A stretch of 64,000 nt of DNA, from positions 1 to 64,000 of the IMG/VR virus record IMGVR_UViG_3300048924_000586, one strand, 5' to 3'. This stretch comes from a virus. The notes beneath the pieces were generated by a model. The model saw only the letters and a list, made by a program, of their open reading frames with translations. It searched no databases and had not been told where the DNA came from. How positions within the stretch are numbered: position 1 is the first letter of the stretch; each line of letters opens with the position of its first letter. Positions 6,619 to 13,741 of the stretch are shown piece by piece. The translations under genes were made by a program, and so were the position numbers.

Positions 6619-7400
6619 AGGGCAAGCTGCAGCCAGTAATAGTAGCCGTCGCTGCGCTCTTCGATTGTGAAGGTTGCTGGGAAGGCTGCGCCATTATTTG
6701 TAATAATGTCTGCGCGGCAGTTCGTCTTGCCGCCAGCCTTGCCCGTCTCTGAGATGTTCTTCACCTCTAACGCAGGCAGTTTAGCGAAGTTGACTGGAAG
6801 GTCGGGAAAAATCTCCTTCACCTTCTCAATCGAGGTGCTCGACGAGCAGCCTGGAGCGCCCAACCCGAGGTAGGGCATCGTGAAGCCGTTCTGCACGAAA
6901 TAGGGAAGGAAGAGAGCCGCGAGCCAAACGACCAACGGTAGCTGGTTCTTCTGCAGACGACGGTTTCGGCCAAAAAGATATACCGGAACTAGGAAGCCAG
7001 TCCACACGCCAGAAAGCCGCCACGTGCGGCCGCTGGATCGGATCGAGTTTTCATCCTTACGGATCAGGAAGCAATTGATGCCCAAGTAGGCGAGTGCAAT
7101 CAAACCCCAGTGAGGATTGAGACCTTCCAAAAATGCAACTTCACCAAGGAATCCAAGAAGCGGAACCAGGGCCAGCACCCAAAGCCAAAACTCGTTGATC
7201 TGTGCGACGGGCAACGGAGGCGGGGTGTCCGATCCATACAGGTCGGACACTTCGGAAAATTTTCGCCAGTCGGCTCCAAACGAGCCATTCCAAACGAGCG
7301 TGTCGGGGGAAATCTTCCCCCGCTGAAACATGAATTTCAATTCGTCGGTGGTGACGGGTCCAATTTTCCCGCCGTTGTCGCTGTAATGCCAGTCCGTCAT
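6615..7400 (-). CDS. GYF_2-domain membrane protein, probable moron (261 aa)
   Basis: Residues 1-58 match the GYF_2 (DUF4339) pattern: WHYSDNGGKIGPVTTDEL, then RGKISPDTLVWNGSFGADW. Several hydrophobic segments follow (FWLWVLALVPLLGFLGEVAF, WGLIALAYLGINCFL, LPLVVWLAALFLPYFV), then a C-terminal extracytoplasmic-looking region with two Cys. Such proteins are bacterial membrane proteins of unknown role. It is transcribed against the early genes and lies between the two immunity regions, as expected for a lysogenic-conversion gene with its own promoter. Confidence 0.7.
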   Translation of the reverse strand: MTDWHYSDNGGKIGPVTTDELKFMFQRGKISPDTLVWNGSFGADWRKFSEVSDLYGSDTPPPLPVAQINEFWLWVLALVPLLGFLGEVAFLEGLNPHWGLIALAYLGINCFLIRKDENSIRSSGRTWRLSGVWTGFLVPVYLFGRNRRLQKNQLPLVVWLAALFLPYFVQNGFTMPYLGLGAPGCSSSTSIEKVKEIFPDLPVNFAKLPALEVKNISETGKAGGKTNCRADIITNNGAAFPATFTIEERSDGYYYWLQLAL

Positions 7401-7644
7401 CAGTCACCCCTAAAGCCCATGAGGAGCATAGCACGGCTGATGTAATCTGGAAGTTGCAGCAGTGACACGCTGACAGAAAAGAATGCTTGCAGACGGCAAG
7501 TCGACCCTGAGGCCGACACCACTCGCTTAGCGACTTGCGTCTGAAGATCGTACTAGACCGAGGAGGAGACCTGCTTCGTGGGCGTGGTTTTACTCAAGGT
7601 CGTTCCATATCGACACCACATCGACAGAAGGCTTTGAGCATATT

Positions 7645-7660
7645 TTGGCAAATTTGTCAA
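7645..7660. promoter_or_regulatory. repressor-2 operator downstream of its gene
   Basis: TTGGCAAATTTGTCAA is an almost perfect palindrome with the CAAATTTG core shared with the sites at 8276, 18208 and 60607. It lies 8 bases past the repressor-2 stop codon. No good -10 element is seen in either direction, so it may be an auxiliary or looping site. Confidence 0.55.
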
Positions 7661-7668
7661 CAATCACA

Positions 7669-8265
7669 TCAGACTCGCTCTGCGAGGACGATCACGTGGA
7701 CAGCCGTGAGGTCGCCGACGGTAAGAGGTTCGCCGGAATATCGGCTGAGCCGGGCCGTTTCTCCGAGCTCCTCAAGCCGACCTATCCAAGCTACGCCACC
7801 GCGACTGTGGGCAATTACGTCGTTGCCCGGCTGTGGCCAGATCGTGGGGTCGAGCCATATCTTGCAGCCAACCTTGTAGACCGGCTCCATGAGCTTTGTG
7901 TCTACGATAACGGCATAGCGGCCATCAGGGACAGCTTTGCGCGTCGAATCAAATTTGAATTTTCCGCCTTTGCGGTCGGATACCCGGCCATATGTACTGG
8001 CCTTGGCGTACGCCGTAAGGGGCGCGATCTTGCCGCCTGCCACAGCATCGCGCGCCTCTTCAACGAGATCTGCGAGATTGATCTCGGAGATTCCGAGGAA
8101 GGTCGCGAGGTTTGGCCGGGGCAGGCGAGGCAGGCTGCCACGCTTCCAGGTGCTGAAAGTTTGCTGCTGTTCATTGAGTTCGATCGCGGTTTCGCGGTCG
8201 GTCAAATCGCGCTCTCTTTGCTTGTCGACAAGCATCTGCGCGAAGCGGGATTTCTTCTCAGGCAT
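7669..8265 (-). CDS. repressor 2: HTH plus degenerate S24-like domain (198 aa)
   Basis: The N-terminal 55 residues form an XRE-type helix-turn-helix (TDRETAIELNEQQQTFSTWK). The C-terminal part follows the S24 layout (VPDGRYAVIVDTKLMEPVYK, then VGCKIWLDP), but the position of the catalytic Ser in the usual DSMEP motif is Leu (KLMEP). Self-cleavage therefore looks unlikely, and induction would need another route. ATG 8265 is chosen with AAGG 8 nt upstream; a GTG at 8274 is possible. It probably binds ACAAATTTGT, which lies in its own promoter region and at three further promoters. Confidence 0.8.
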   Translation of the reverse strand: MPEKKSRFAQMLVDKQRERDLTDRETAIELNEQQQTFSTWKRGSLPRLPRPNLATFLGISEINLADLVEEARDAVAGGKIAPLTAYAKASTYGRVSDRKGGKFKFDSTRKAVPDGRYAVIVDTKLMEPVYKVGCKIWLDPTIWPQPGNDVIAHSRGGVAWIGRLEELGETARLSRYSGEPLTVGDLTAVHVIVLAERV

Positions 8266-8275
8266 TCCGTTCACC

Positions 8276-8321
8276 TTGACAAATTTGTAAAATAATTATA
8301 GGGTGCAAACGTAAATTTCAA
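8276..8321. promoter_or_regulatory. divergent promoters with repressor-2 operator
   Basis: Rightward: TTGACA (8276-8281) then TAGGGT at 17-nt spacing (8299-8304) or TATAGG at 15-nt spacing. Leftward, for the repressor: TATAAT (8300-8295) with TTGAAA 15 nt upstream (8321-8316). The operator ACAAATTTGT (8279-8288) overlaps the rightward -35 and lies just downstream of the leftward -10, so one bound repressor could switch off both. Confidence 0.75.
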
Positions 8322-8372
8322 GTATCCGCAGTCAACCAACCTGCGGGGCTTCTTCACCACAAGAGGAGAGAC

Positions 8373-8681
8373 ATGACTAAAATCACCAGCGATCAGCTGG
8401 CGAAAATGCACGACCGTCGCCTGAGAGGCGAAAGCTGTGCCGATATCGCCAGATCCTTCGGTCTCAACGAGATGACCGTCTACCAGCGTCTTCGTCGCGA
8501 GTTCGGCCTCGACGTCTATAAGTTTCCTCCGCCTGTTGCTGCTAACGACAACGTGCCAGGCCGAGTTCGCAAGATGACGGCGCACAACGGCGGTTGCTCT
8601 ACGCTGAGCGGCAAGATGCCGGTGACGCTTGTTCGCATCCCGACCATTGACGGTCCGGCACCAGCGCAGGTGGCAGCATGA
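8373..8681 (+). CDS. helix-turn-helix protein, first gene of the main early operon (102 aa)
   Basis: Residues 8-45 (KMHDRRLRGESCADIARSFG, then LNEMTVYQRLRREFGLD) form a homeodomain-like HTH of the resolvase/Trp-repressor type. VAANDNVPGR follows at about residue 57. CACAAGAGGAGAGAC precedes the ATG. As the first gene after the repressor-2 promoter it holds the position of a cro-type regulator, but the fold differs from Cro and the role is inferred only from place. Confidence 0.75.
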   Translation: MTKITSDQLAKMHDRRLRGESCADIARSFGLNEMTVYQRLRREFGLDVYKFPPPVAANDNVPGRVRKMTAHNGGCSTLSGKMPVTLVRIPTIDGPAPAQVAA

Positions 8682-8965
8682 GTGGCGCCTGCGATTGCGA
8701 TGAATTCCACCTCGGCGACTGGGTCGAGTGCAAGCTGAATACCGATCTTTTCGGTATCGTCGTCGGCGACGCTGATTTCGGCCGCTACGTGAACGTTCAG
8801 TTGGCCGGCTCACTCGGAACGATGCCCTTCCATGCCGTTACCCTCCGCCACATCGAGCCAAAGACCCCACCGGCGGCGGAAGACGACGACACCAACGTCG
8901 TCCACGTGGACTTCACTAAGCCACGTTCCCTGGATGCCACCACCACCACAGAAGGAGCTGCTTGA
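8678..8965 (+). CDS. hypothetical protein with KOW-like beta segment (95 aa)
   Basis: The product starts MSGACDCDEFHLGDWVECKL; LGDWVECKLNTDLFGIVVGD resembles an SH3/KOW-like barrel, as in the next gene. The C-terminal tail is acidic then basic (DDDTNVVHVDFTKPRS). It is coupled to the upstream gene by ATGA. The last residues (TTTTEGAA) come from the leader of the next gene. The function is unknown. Confidence 0.7.
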   Translation: MSGACDCDEFHLGDWVECKLNTDLFGIVVGDADFGRYVNVQLAGSLGTMPFHAVTLRHIEPKTPPAAEDDDTNVVHVDFTKPRSLDATTTTEGAA

Positions 8966-10119
8966 TGGGGAAGTTTGAAAAAGGTCAGTACGTGAGAGTG
9001 CTGCACACCGATTATGCTGAGGTTCTCGCCGTCGGCGACACTTTCAAGGTCGGCGAGGCCTATGGTCACGGCGCTGAGCCCGAGGGCGAGAACAAAGATC
9101 TGTTTTTCCTCAACCACGAACTCGAGCAGTGGGTACCGAAAGTCGGCGAGCGGGTGACGGTCAGTGCATCTGACGTGCTGGCTCACTGGAATGCGTATTG
9201 GGCGGAGACCGCCGGCGTTCGTTTGAACAAAGACGACCTCGTCTATGTGACGCAGGTCACGCCAAACTACAGTGCCGGTAAGGCTGGAATCAAGATTGCG
9301 GTGAAGGCTGGGGGAAAGGGTCCCATCTGGACGGTCGATCGGTTCAGCCCGGCTCTCGCCACCCTTACCATCGAAGCCGGCAAATTCTATAAGACGCGCG
9401 ACGGCCGGAAGGTCGGGCCGGTGACGCACAACGGCTACGGTGTTTATGGGGCGCCCGGCTTCGGCGGCGCCAAATGGTATGCAACTGGTCGCAGCTATTC
9501 GGATGAAAAGACGCTTCCCTCTGATCTCGTCGCCGAATGGGTCGACGAGCCGAAGGCCGGCAACGACAATGTCGGTATCGGGAGCCTGATCGGCAAGACA
9601 GTCACCGTCAAGATCGATAAGTCGAAGTTCAACGTCGGCGACCGTGTGAACAAAACGGACTGGCAGAGTTACAGCCCCAAAGGCTACGTCGTGACAAAGG
9701 TTGCGTCGGACGGGCTTTGGCTCGATCCCGGCAATGGAATGGCGCCGGTTCGCTACAAACTGCCAGACGACGAATTCTGGCTGGTTCCGGCGAAGCCCGC
9801 CACCAAGCCCGCCATCGTCTGCCTCATCGAGAACGGCCAGCCCAAGCCATCCGATCGCCCGCACATCCATGCCGACGAAGCCAAGGCCGGCAAGGAAGCC
9901 GCGCGTCTCGCGGGCGTCTATAAGGGCAAGGAGTTTGGCGTCTTCGTGCTGACCTCCAGCACGTCGCAGCCCGCGCCGGTCTACAAGCACGAATGGCAGC
10001 GCCAGGCCGCCGCCGGTAACAAGATCAGTGCGATCAAGGAACTGCGGGCCGCCAATGACCTGACGCTCAAGGGCGCCAAGGATGCCGTCGAGCACTGGCT
10101 CGACTTCATCGCCGCCTAA
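8965..10119 (+). CDS. hypothetical protein with KOW-like modules and L7/L12-like C-terminus (384 aa)
   Basis: It opens with FEKGQYVRVLHTDYAEVLAV and contains further turn-rich beta segments (FNVGDRVNKTDWQSYSPKGY). A GNDN variant of the repeated motif is at about residue 196. The last 30 residues (NKISAIKELRAANDLTLKGA, then KDAVEHWLDF) closely match the pattern of the ribosomal protein L7/L12 C-terminal domain, which binds translation factors. ATG 8965 is used because GAAGGAG lies 7 nt upstream. The role is unknown; contact with the translation machinery is only a possibility. Confidence 0.7.
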   Translation: MGKFEKGQYVRVLHTDYAEVLAVGDTFKVGEAYGHGAEPEGENKDLFFLNHELEQWVPKVGERVTVSASDVLAHWNAYWAETAGVRLNKDDLVYVTQVTPNYSAGKAGIKIAVKAGGKGPIWTVDRFSPALATLTIEAGKFYKTRDGRKVGPVTHNGYGVYGAPGFGGAKWYATGRSYSDEKTLPSDLVAEWVDEPKAGNDNVGIGSLIGKTVTVKIDKSKFNVGDRVNKTDWQSYSPKGYVVTKVASDGLWLDPGNGMAPVRYKLPDDEFWLVPAKPATKPAIVCLIENGQPKPSDRPHIHADEAKAGKEAARLAGVYKGKEFGVFVLTSSTSQPAPVYKHEWQRQAAAGNKISAIKELRAANDLTLKGAKDAVEHWLDFIAA

Positions 10120-10147
10120 ACCAACCCACCACCATCACCACAACAAG

Positions 10148-10184
10148 GCCGTGCGGCTCACCACCGCACGGCGAGAGGAGACCT
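10148..10184 (+). promoter_or_regulatory. start-associated leader hairpin
   Basis: GCCGTGCGG (10148-10156) pairs perfectly with CCGCACGGC (10164-10172) around the 7-nt loop CTCACCA. GAGAGGAGACCT follows before the ATG at 10185. The loop sequence is identical in the leaders at 50231 and 60643. Confidence 0.7.
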
Positions 10185-10388
10185 ATGTCCAGACATCGCT
10201 CGACGACCAATCCCTACGCCACCAGTTTCACCCGCACGGGCAAGCTCAACATGACCAACCGCAAGCCGTACCGCACCGCGGCTCAGCAAGCAGATGCCCG
10301 CGCCAACGCCGTCAAGGTGAACGGCACTTTCGTGTCGAACGCACCGGTCAGCTACCACCGCTCGCCGAAGAAGCAGGTGGCAGCATGA
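10185..10388 (+). CDS. small basic hypothetical protein (67 aa)
   Basis: The product starts MSRHRSTTNPYATSFTRTGK and is rich in Arg, Lys and Asn throughout, with a pI likely above 10. A GAGAGGAGA site precedes the ATG. No known domain is seen; a nucleic-acid-binding role is possible from composition alone. It overlaps the next start by ATGA. Confidence 0.65.
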   Translation: MSRHRSTTNPYATSFTRTGKLNMTNRKPYRTAAQQADARANAVKVNGTFVSNAPVSYHRSPKKQVAA

Positions 10389-10627
10389 GCAACGTTTTCA
10401 ACAAGCTCGCCGCGCGCTAACACGCCAACGACACCAAGCTCGGCCTGCCTTCCACCGACCGCGCCCACTACGACCGCCGCAAGCACCTGATGTCGGTTTT
10501 GGCCGGTGGCAAAGGATGGCGCATCCTGGCAAAGGAGCCGGCTCGCCGGGCAGACGGCACTACGCGGGGTGAGCGCAAGCGTGCTCGTGCAGAGCAGGCC
10601 TTCGCCCATCTTCGGGTAGCAGCATGA
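10385..10627 (+). pseudogene. small gene interrupted by an in-frame TAA at codon 12
   Basis: From an ATG coupled to the upstream gene the frame reads MSNVFNKLAAR, then TAA at 10418-10420, then continues open for 69 codons (HANDTKLGLPSTDRAHYDRR onward, ending AEQAFAHLRVAA) to a TGA that overlaps the next ATG. The post-stop part has normal codon use and the coupling expected of a real gene. It may be a nonsense mutation, readthrough, or an 11-codon leader followed by a gene restarting at ATG 10490 (MSVLAGGKGWRILAKEPARR). Confidence 0.55.
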
Positions 10628-10803
10628 GCAAATCACCATGGGGCAGCCCGCCCATCACCGGCACGCCGCTCGACTACGTGCCGATCCATGCAGAGGTCGG
10701 CAAAGGCATCGACATCCCTGACCGGCCTTCACGCATGCTCGGCTACGCCTTCGTCATAGGAGCGCTGATCATCGGCGTCCTGCTCGGCGCGGTGGCTGTC
10801 TGA
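10624..10803 (+). CDS. small single-pass membrane protein (59 aa)
   Basis: The product starts MSKSPWGSPPITGTPLDYVP, and the C-terminal 20 residues are one hydrophobic segment (MLGYAFVIGALIIGVLLGAV). It is coupled by ATGA to the frame upstream and by TGATG to the next gene. Two tiny membrane proteins in a row within a replication operon could be holin-like or inhibitors of a host membrane complex, but nothing in the sequence decides this. Confidence 0.6.
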   Translation: MSKSPWGSPPITGTPLDYVPIHAEVGKGIDIPDRPSRMLGYAFVIGALIIGVLLGAVAV

Positions 10804-10880
10804 TGTGGTCACCGTTTAGCTGGCTGCCGACGCTCTGCGTGCTCGCCGCCTTCGTCTTGATCGGCTGGATCATGACCTAA
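10803..10880 (+). CDS. tiny membrane peptide (25 aa)
   Basis: The ATG shares a base with the preceding TGA. The whole product is MWSPFSWLPTLCVLAAF followed by VLIGWIMT, a single hydrophobic helix. It is supported by translational coupling and by ending just before a leader hairpin. The function is unknown. Confidence 0.45.
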   Translation: MWSPFSWLPTLCVLAAFVLIGWIMT

Positions 10881-10886
10881 CCCACC

Positions 10887-10936
10887 TGCGGCTGGCCACC
10901 ACCAGCCGCAACCATCCCCACCACAGAGGAGACTAC
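10887..10936 (+). promoter_or_regulatory. start-associated leader hairpin
   Basis: TGCGGCTGG (10887-10895) pairs perfectly with CCAGCCGCA (10902-10910) around the loop CCACCA. CCCCACCACAGAGGAGACTA then leads to the ATG at 10937. This is the archetypal form of the leader module. Confidence 0.7.
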
Positions 10937-11749
10937 ATGGCTATTTCATGGGATAAGCTTGAAGACACGTCCGATACCGATCCGCCGATCGTAACGCTCT
11001 ATGGCGGCGCGAAGCTCGGCAAGACCACCCTCGCATCTGAGTTTCCGGCACCCTACTACTGCCGCACCGGTGAAGGCGAGAGACAGTCGGCCGGCGCACC
11101 GATGAAGTCGTTCGGTGTGTCCGAGACCTACCAGGACGTCATCGACCAGGCCGATTACCTCCTGCAGGCGGAGCATGACCGCAGGACCTATGTACTCGAC
11201 GCGCTCGACGGTCTGGAAATCATGATCCATGCCGAGGCGTGTGCACGCAACAACTGGCCGGATATCGAGGCACCCGGCTTCGGCAAGGGTTACGCTGCTG
11301 CGCAGGCCATCTGGCACGAGTTCATCAAGAAGATGCTCGAACTCAAGAAGGCCGGCTTCTACGTCATCTTGATTTCGCACGTGAAGGCGAAAACCGTGCC
11401 GGGTGTCACAACCGACAGCTACCCGCGGTACATGCTCAATCTGCGCGATGACGCCGGCAGTGCGATTTGCGATGCGTCCGACCTTATCGGTTTTCTGCAT
11501 CAGCCGGTGTCGATCAAGAAGGAAGATCTGGGATTCAAGAAAACCGCTAATCGCGGGCAGGGCGGAGGCGACGTTTCCATTGCTGTGCAGGAGCGGCCGG
11601 GCTTCATCGCCGGCAACCGCTATCAGATCCCGAACCCGACCTTGTCATTCAAGATGGGGAAGGGTTTCGCTGCGCTGAACGCATTCTTCCCACCGCAGCC
11701 GGACATCGCCACCGAGGTGGTCGAAGAAGAGCAGGAGGAGGCGGCGTGA
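10937..11749 (+). CDS. Sak4-like RecA-fold ATPase (270 aa)
   Basis: This is a phage nucleotide-binding protein of the AAA_24/Sak4 type, RecA-related single-strand annealing recombinases that usually work with a single-strand-binding protein. Walker A is YGGAKLGKTTLASEF (residues 22-36); the Walker B candidate is RTYVLDALDGLE (residues 82-93). ILISHVKAKTVPG resembles motif III. The C-terminus is strongly acidic (EVVEEEQEEAA). The length is typical. The DUF669 gene two positions downstream supports a recombination cassette. A CACCACAGAGGAGA leader precedes the ATG. Confidence 0.85.
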   Translation: MAISWDKLEDTSDTDPPIVTLYGGAKLGKTTLASEFPAPYYCRTGEGERQSAGAPMKSFGVSETYQDVIDQADYLLQAEHDRRTYVLDALDGLEIMIHAEACARNNWPDIEAPGFGKGYAAAQAIWHEFIKKMLELKKAGFYVILISHVKAKTVPGVTTDSYPRYMLNLRDDAGSAICDASDLIGFLHQPVSIKKEDLGFKKTANRGQGGGDVSIAVQERPGFIAGNRYQIPNPTLSFKMGKGFAALNAFFPPQPDIATEVVEEEQEEAA

Positions 11750-11889
11750 TCTCCGGCGGCAATTGGTTCGCTTGGTTCCCTGTGCTCGTCAGCACCTATC
11801 GCGGCAAGCGCATCGCATGGCTCGAAACTGTGCACCGCGAACGCGTCACCAGCCCATATGGCAGTGGGCCATTCCGCTACTACGCCTGA
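11746..11889 (+). CDS. small hypothetical protein (47 aa)
   Basis: The GTG start overlaps the TGA of the Sak4-like gene. The product starts MISGGNWFAWFPVLVSTYRG (GTG read as Met) and ends with SPYGSGPFRYYA. It is aromatic-rich and basic. Nothing identifies a function; the coupling makes co-expression with the recombinase likely. Confidence 0.5.
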   Translation: MISGGNWFAWFPVLVSTYRGKRIAWLETVHRERVTSPYGSGPFRYYA

Positions 11890-11910
11890 CAACCAAGAGG
11901 AGATGCAACG

Positions 11911-12126
11911 ATGGCAATATTCAAATCGGACTCGCTCGACGGGATCCTGAACACTTTCAACAAGACGATCACGCGGCTCGACGCCTTCTCGGCAAAGCGC
12001 CAGCAGGACGCCGATGCCGCCGCAGCGCTCATCCAGCAGAAGCAGGACGAGCAGAAGGCCGCTCTCGCCGACGTCACCAAGTCGGCCGCCGTTCGCTCTA
12101 AAATCAGCGACCTGATCGCCGCCTAA
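11911..12126 (+). CDS. small coiled-coil protein (71 aa)
   Basis: The product starts MAIFKSDSLDGILNTFNKTI. From residue 25 it is one Ala/Gln/Lys-rich helix (SAKRQQDADAAAALIQQKQD) likely to form a coiled coil. An AAGAGGAGATG leader precedes it. It sits between the Sak4-like ATPase and the DUF669 protein, so it may be an accessory of that recombination set. No family is recognised. Confidence 0.65.
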   Translation: MAIFKSDSLDGILNTFNKTITRLDAFSAKRQQDADAAAALIQQKQDEQKAALADVTKSAAVRSKISDLIAA

Positions 12127-12153
12127 CACCACACCACCAGAAGGAGACTATGC

Positions 12154-12792
12154 ATGGCCAAGATTGGTTTCGAATACGAAGTCGATTTCGACAACACCGA
12201 CAAGCAGGGCGGCGGCGGACTTCTGCCGAACATGTTCGCCCGCATTTGGGCTGAATCCATCGAGCTGAAGGAGACCAATGACCAGAAGGGTCATCAGGCC
12301 GAAATCACGTTCGAGGTGCAGGAGCCGGAAGCATTCAAGGGTAAGAAGTTCTGGGCCTATTGGACGATCGTCCACGCGGACGGCTTCAACTTCGGCCAGT
12401 ACAAATACGGCAAGCCGATGTTCGACCGCCTGGCTCGCGCCGTCGAAGTCAACGTGACAGGCGACACAGACACCGACGAGTTGCTGTTCAAGCCTTTCGT
12501 CGTCGAGATCGAGGTGCAGGAAGGCGGGCTGAAGAACGACGGAAGCGGCACCAGCTACAAGGACAAGAACCAGATCGCGAAGTTCTTCTTCGAGGACGAC
12601 GCAGCGAAAGAGCCCGTTCCGGAGCTCGGCCTGATCGGTGACGGCTCGGCAAGACGCCCGCCTTTCGGCAGCAAGGCCAAGGCACCGGCCAATGACAACC
12701 GTGCTCCTGCTGCGAACGACAACCGCTCGGCGGCCAGCGGGAAGCCCGCTGCAGCTGCTGGCGGCGCCAAAAAGAACCCTTGGAGCAAGTAG
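12154..12792 (+). CDS. DUF669 protein, probable ssDNA-binding partner (212 aa)
   Basis: Residues 1-155 match the DUF669 pattern found beside phage recombinases (GFEYEVDFDNTDKQGGGGLL, then KGKKFWAYWTIVHADGFNFG and KYGKPMFDRLARAVEVN). These proteins are thought to bind single-stranded DNA. The tail is low complexity and carries two copies of the repeated motif (KAPANDNRAPAANDNRSAA), ending KKNPWSK. The in-frame ATG at 12154 is preceded by AGAAGGAGA; an out-of-frame ATG lies 4 bases before it. Confidence 0.75.
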   Translation: MAKIGFEYEVDFDNTDKQGGGGLLPNMFARIWAESIELKETNDQKGHQAEITFEVQEPEAFKGKKFWAYWTIVHADGFNFGQYKYGKPMFDRLARAVEVNVTGDTDTDELLFKPFVVEIEVQEGGLKNDGSGTSYKDKNQIAKFFFEDDAAKEPVPELGLIGDGSARRPPFGSKAKAPANDNRAPAANDNRSAASGKPAAAAGGAKKNPWSK

Positions 12793-12802
12793 CCACCACA
12801 TC

Positions 12803-12847
12803 GCGGGCCGACTCATCAGCGGCTCGCAACACCACAGAGGAGAGACG
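12803..12847 (+). promoter_or_regulatory. start-associated leader hairpin (one G-U pair)
   Basis: GCGGGCCG (12803-12810) pairs with CGGCTCGC (12820-12827), one pair being G-U, around a 9-nt loop ACTCATCAG. AACACCACAGAGGAGAGACG follows before the ATG at 12848. Confidence 0.6.
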
Positions 12848-13681
12848 ATGACCAACTACACGGCGGAAGCCGCGAAAATCAGAGAGAAGTGCGATCGTAT
12901 CGACGGCGCATTCGTGGCAGGTGGCGCAGTTACCAGCGTCTTTACCGGCAAGGATATCAACGACATTGACGTCTATTTCAAGAGCCGCGAGGCTTTCGAG
13001 TACGCGGTAGCGCAGGCGTATGACGAGGGCTGGTGGTGTGTTGCAGCCACCAAGCGAGCAGTGACGTTCAGCGATCACGGCGGGGCGCCTGTTCAATTCA
13101 TGCACTTCGACTTCTTCCCGACGGCGCAGGACATCTTTTCGGCCTTCGACTTTACCGTCGTCATGGGCGCGCTGGATTTCGACACTGGCGAGTTCGTCTT
13201 TCACGATGATTTCCTGAAGCACAACTCGCAGCGCTTCCTGCGCTTCCATCCCGGCACGCGTTTCCCGCTCGCGTCGGCCACGCGAGTCCTGAAGTACCAG
13301 ACGCGCGGCTACACCATCGGCAAGGGTGACATCCTTAAGATCGCACTCGCCAGCCGAAAGGTGAAGATCGATACGTGGGAGGAGCTGAGGGATCAGATTG
13401 GCGGCGCCTATGGCGAAAAGGTGGTTCTGGCCGGTGAACATCAAGAGTTCTCGGTGGATGCTGCGATTGAGGCTCTTTCCGTCGATGAGGACGGGAAGGA
13501 AAAGTTCATCGTGAACGACAACGAGGAGCAGCCGGGCTCGGCGCGCGGCCTCCACATGAAGATCGCCGCCCTCAACGGTAAAGATTGGGGCGATCTCGAC
13601 GAAGCCCGTTTCGATGACGACGGATATCCCGTTGGCTACGAGCCACCGGCGCGCAAATCGCCGTTCTCGTTTGCCGCCTAA
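12848..13681 (+). CDS. nucleotidyltransferase-fold protein (277 aa)
   Basis: Residues 22-42 (FVAGGAVTSVFTGKDINDID, then VYF) match the G-G-x-V ... D-x-D signature of the nucleotidyltransferase superfamily, as in poly(A) polymerase-like and MNT-type enzymes. A later HFDFFPTAQDIFSAFDFTVV could supply the third carboxylate. I placed the start at MTNYTAEAAKIREKCDRIDG, behind CACAGAGGAGAGACG. The substrate is unknown. IVNDNEEQPG is a variant of the repeated motif. It lies between the ssDNA-binding protein and the clamp. Confidence 0.65.
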   Translation: MTNYTAEAAKIREKCDRIDGAFVAGGAVTSVFTGKDINDIDVYFKSREAFEYAVAQAYDEGWWCVAATKRAVTFSDHGGAPVQFMHFDFFPTAQDIFSAFDFTVVMGALDFDTGEFVFHDDFLKHNSQRFLRFHPGTRFPLASATRVLKYQTRGYTIGKGDILKIALASRKVKIDTWEELRDQIGGAYGEKVVLAGEHQEFSVDAAIEALSVDEDGKEKFIVNDNEEQPGSARGLHMKIAALNGKDWGDLDEARFDDDGYPVGYEPPARKSPFSFAA

Positions 13682-13691
13682 CCACCACCCC

Positions 13692-13741
13692 GCCGCACGG
13701 CGCACCACCGTGCGGCAACCACCACATCAGAGGAGATCACC
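13692..13741 (+). promoter_or_regulatory. start-associated leader hairpin
   Basis: GCCGCACGG (13692-13700) pairs perfectly with CCGTGCGGC (13708-13716) around CGCACCA. AACCACCACATCAGAGGAGA follows before the ATG at 13742. The stem is nearly the arm-swapped form of the one at 10148, so pairing is kept while sequence is not. Confidence 0.7.

Noticed and set aside
8797-10095. Long leftward open frame (432 codons) opposite the 8965-10119 gene
   Set aside because: It mirrors the codon structure of a well-supported rightward gene, has no ribosome-binding site and crosses the junction of two coupled genes.
12488-13708. Leftward open frame of 406 codons
   Set aside because: It is antisense to the DUF669 and nucleotidyltransferase genes; composition is Arg/Val-rich and typical of a mirror frame in GC-rich DNA.
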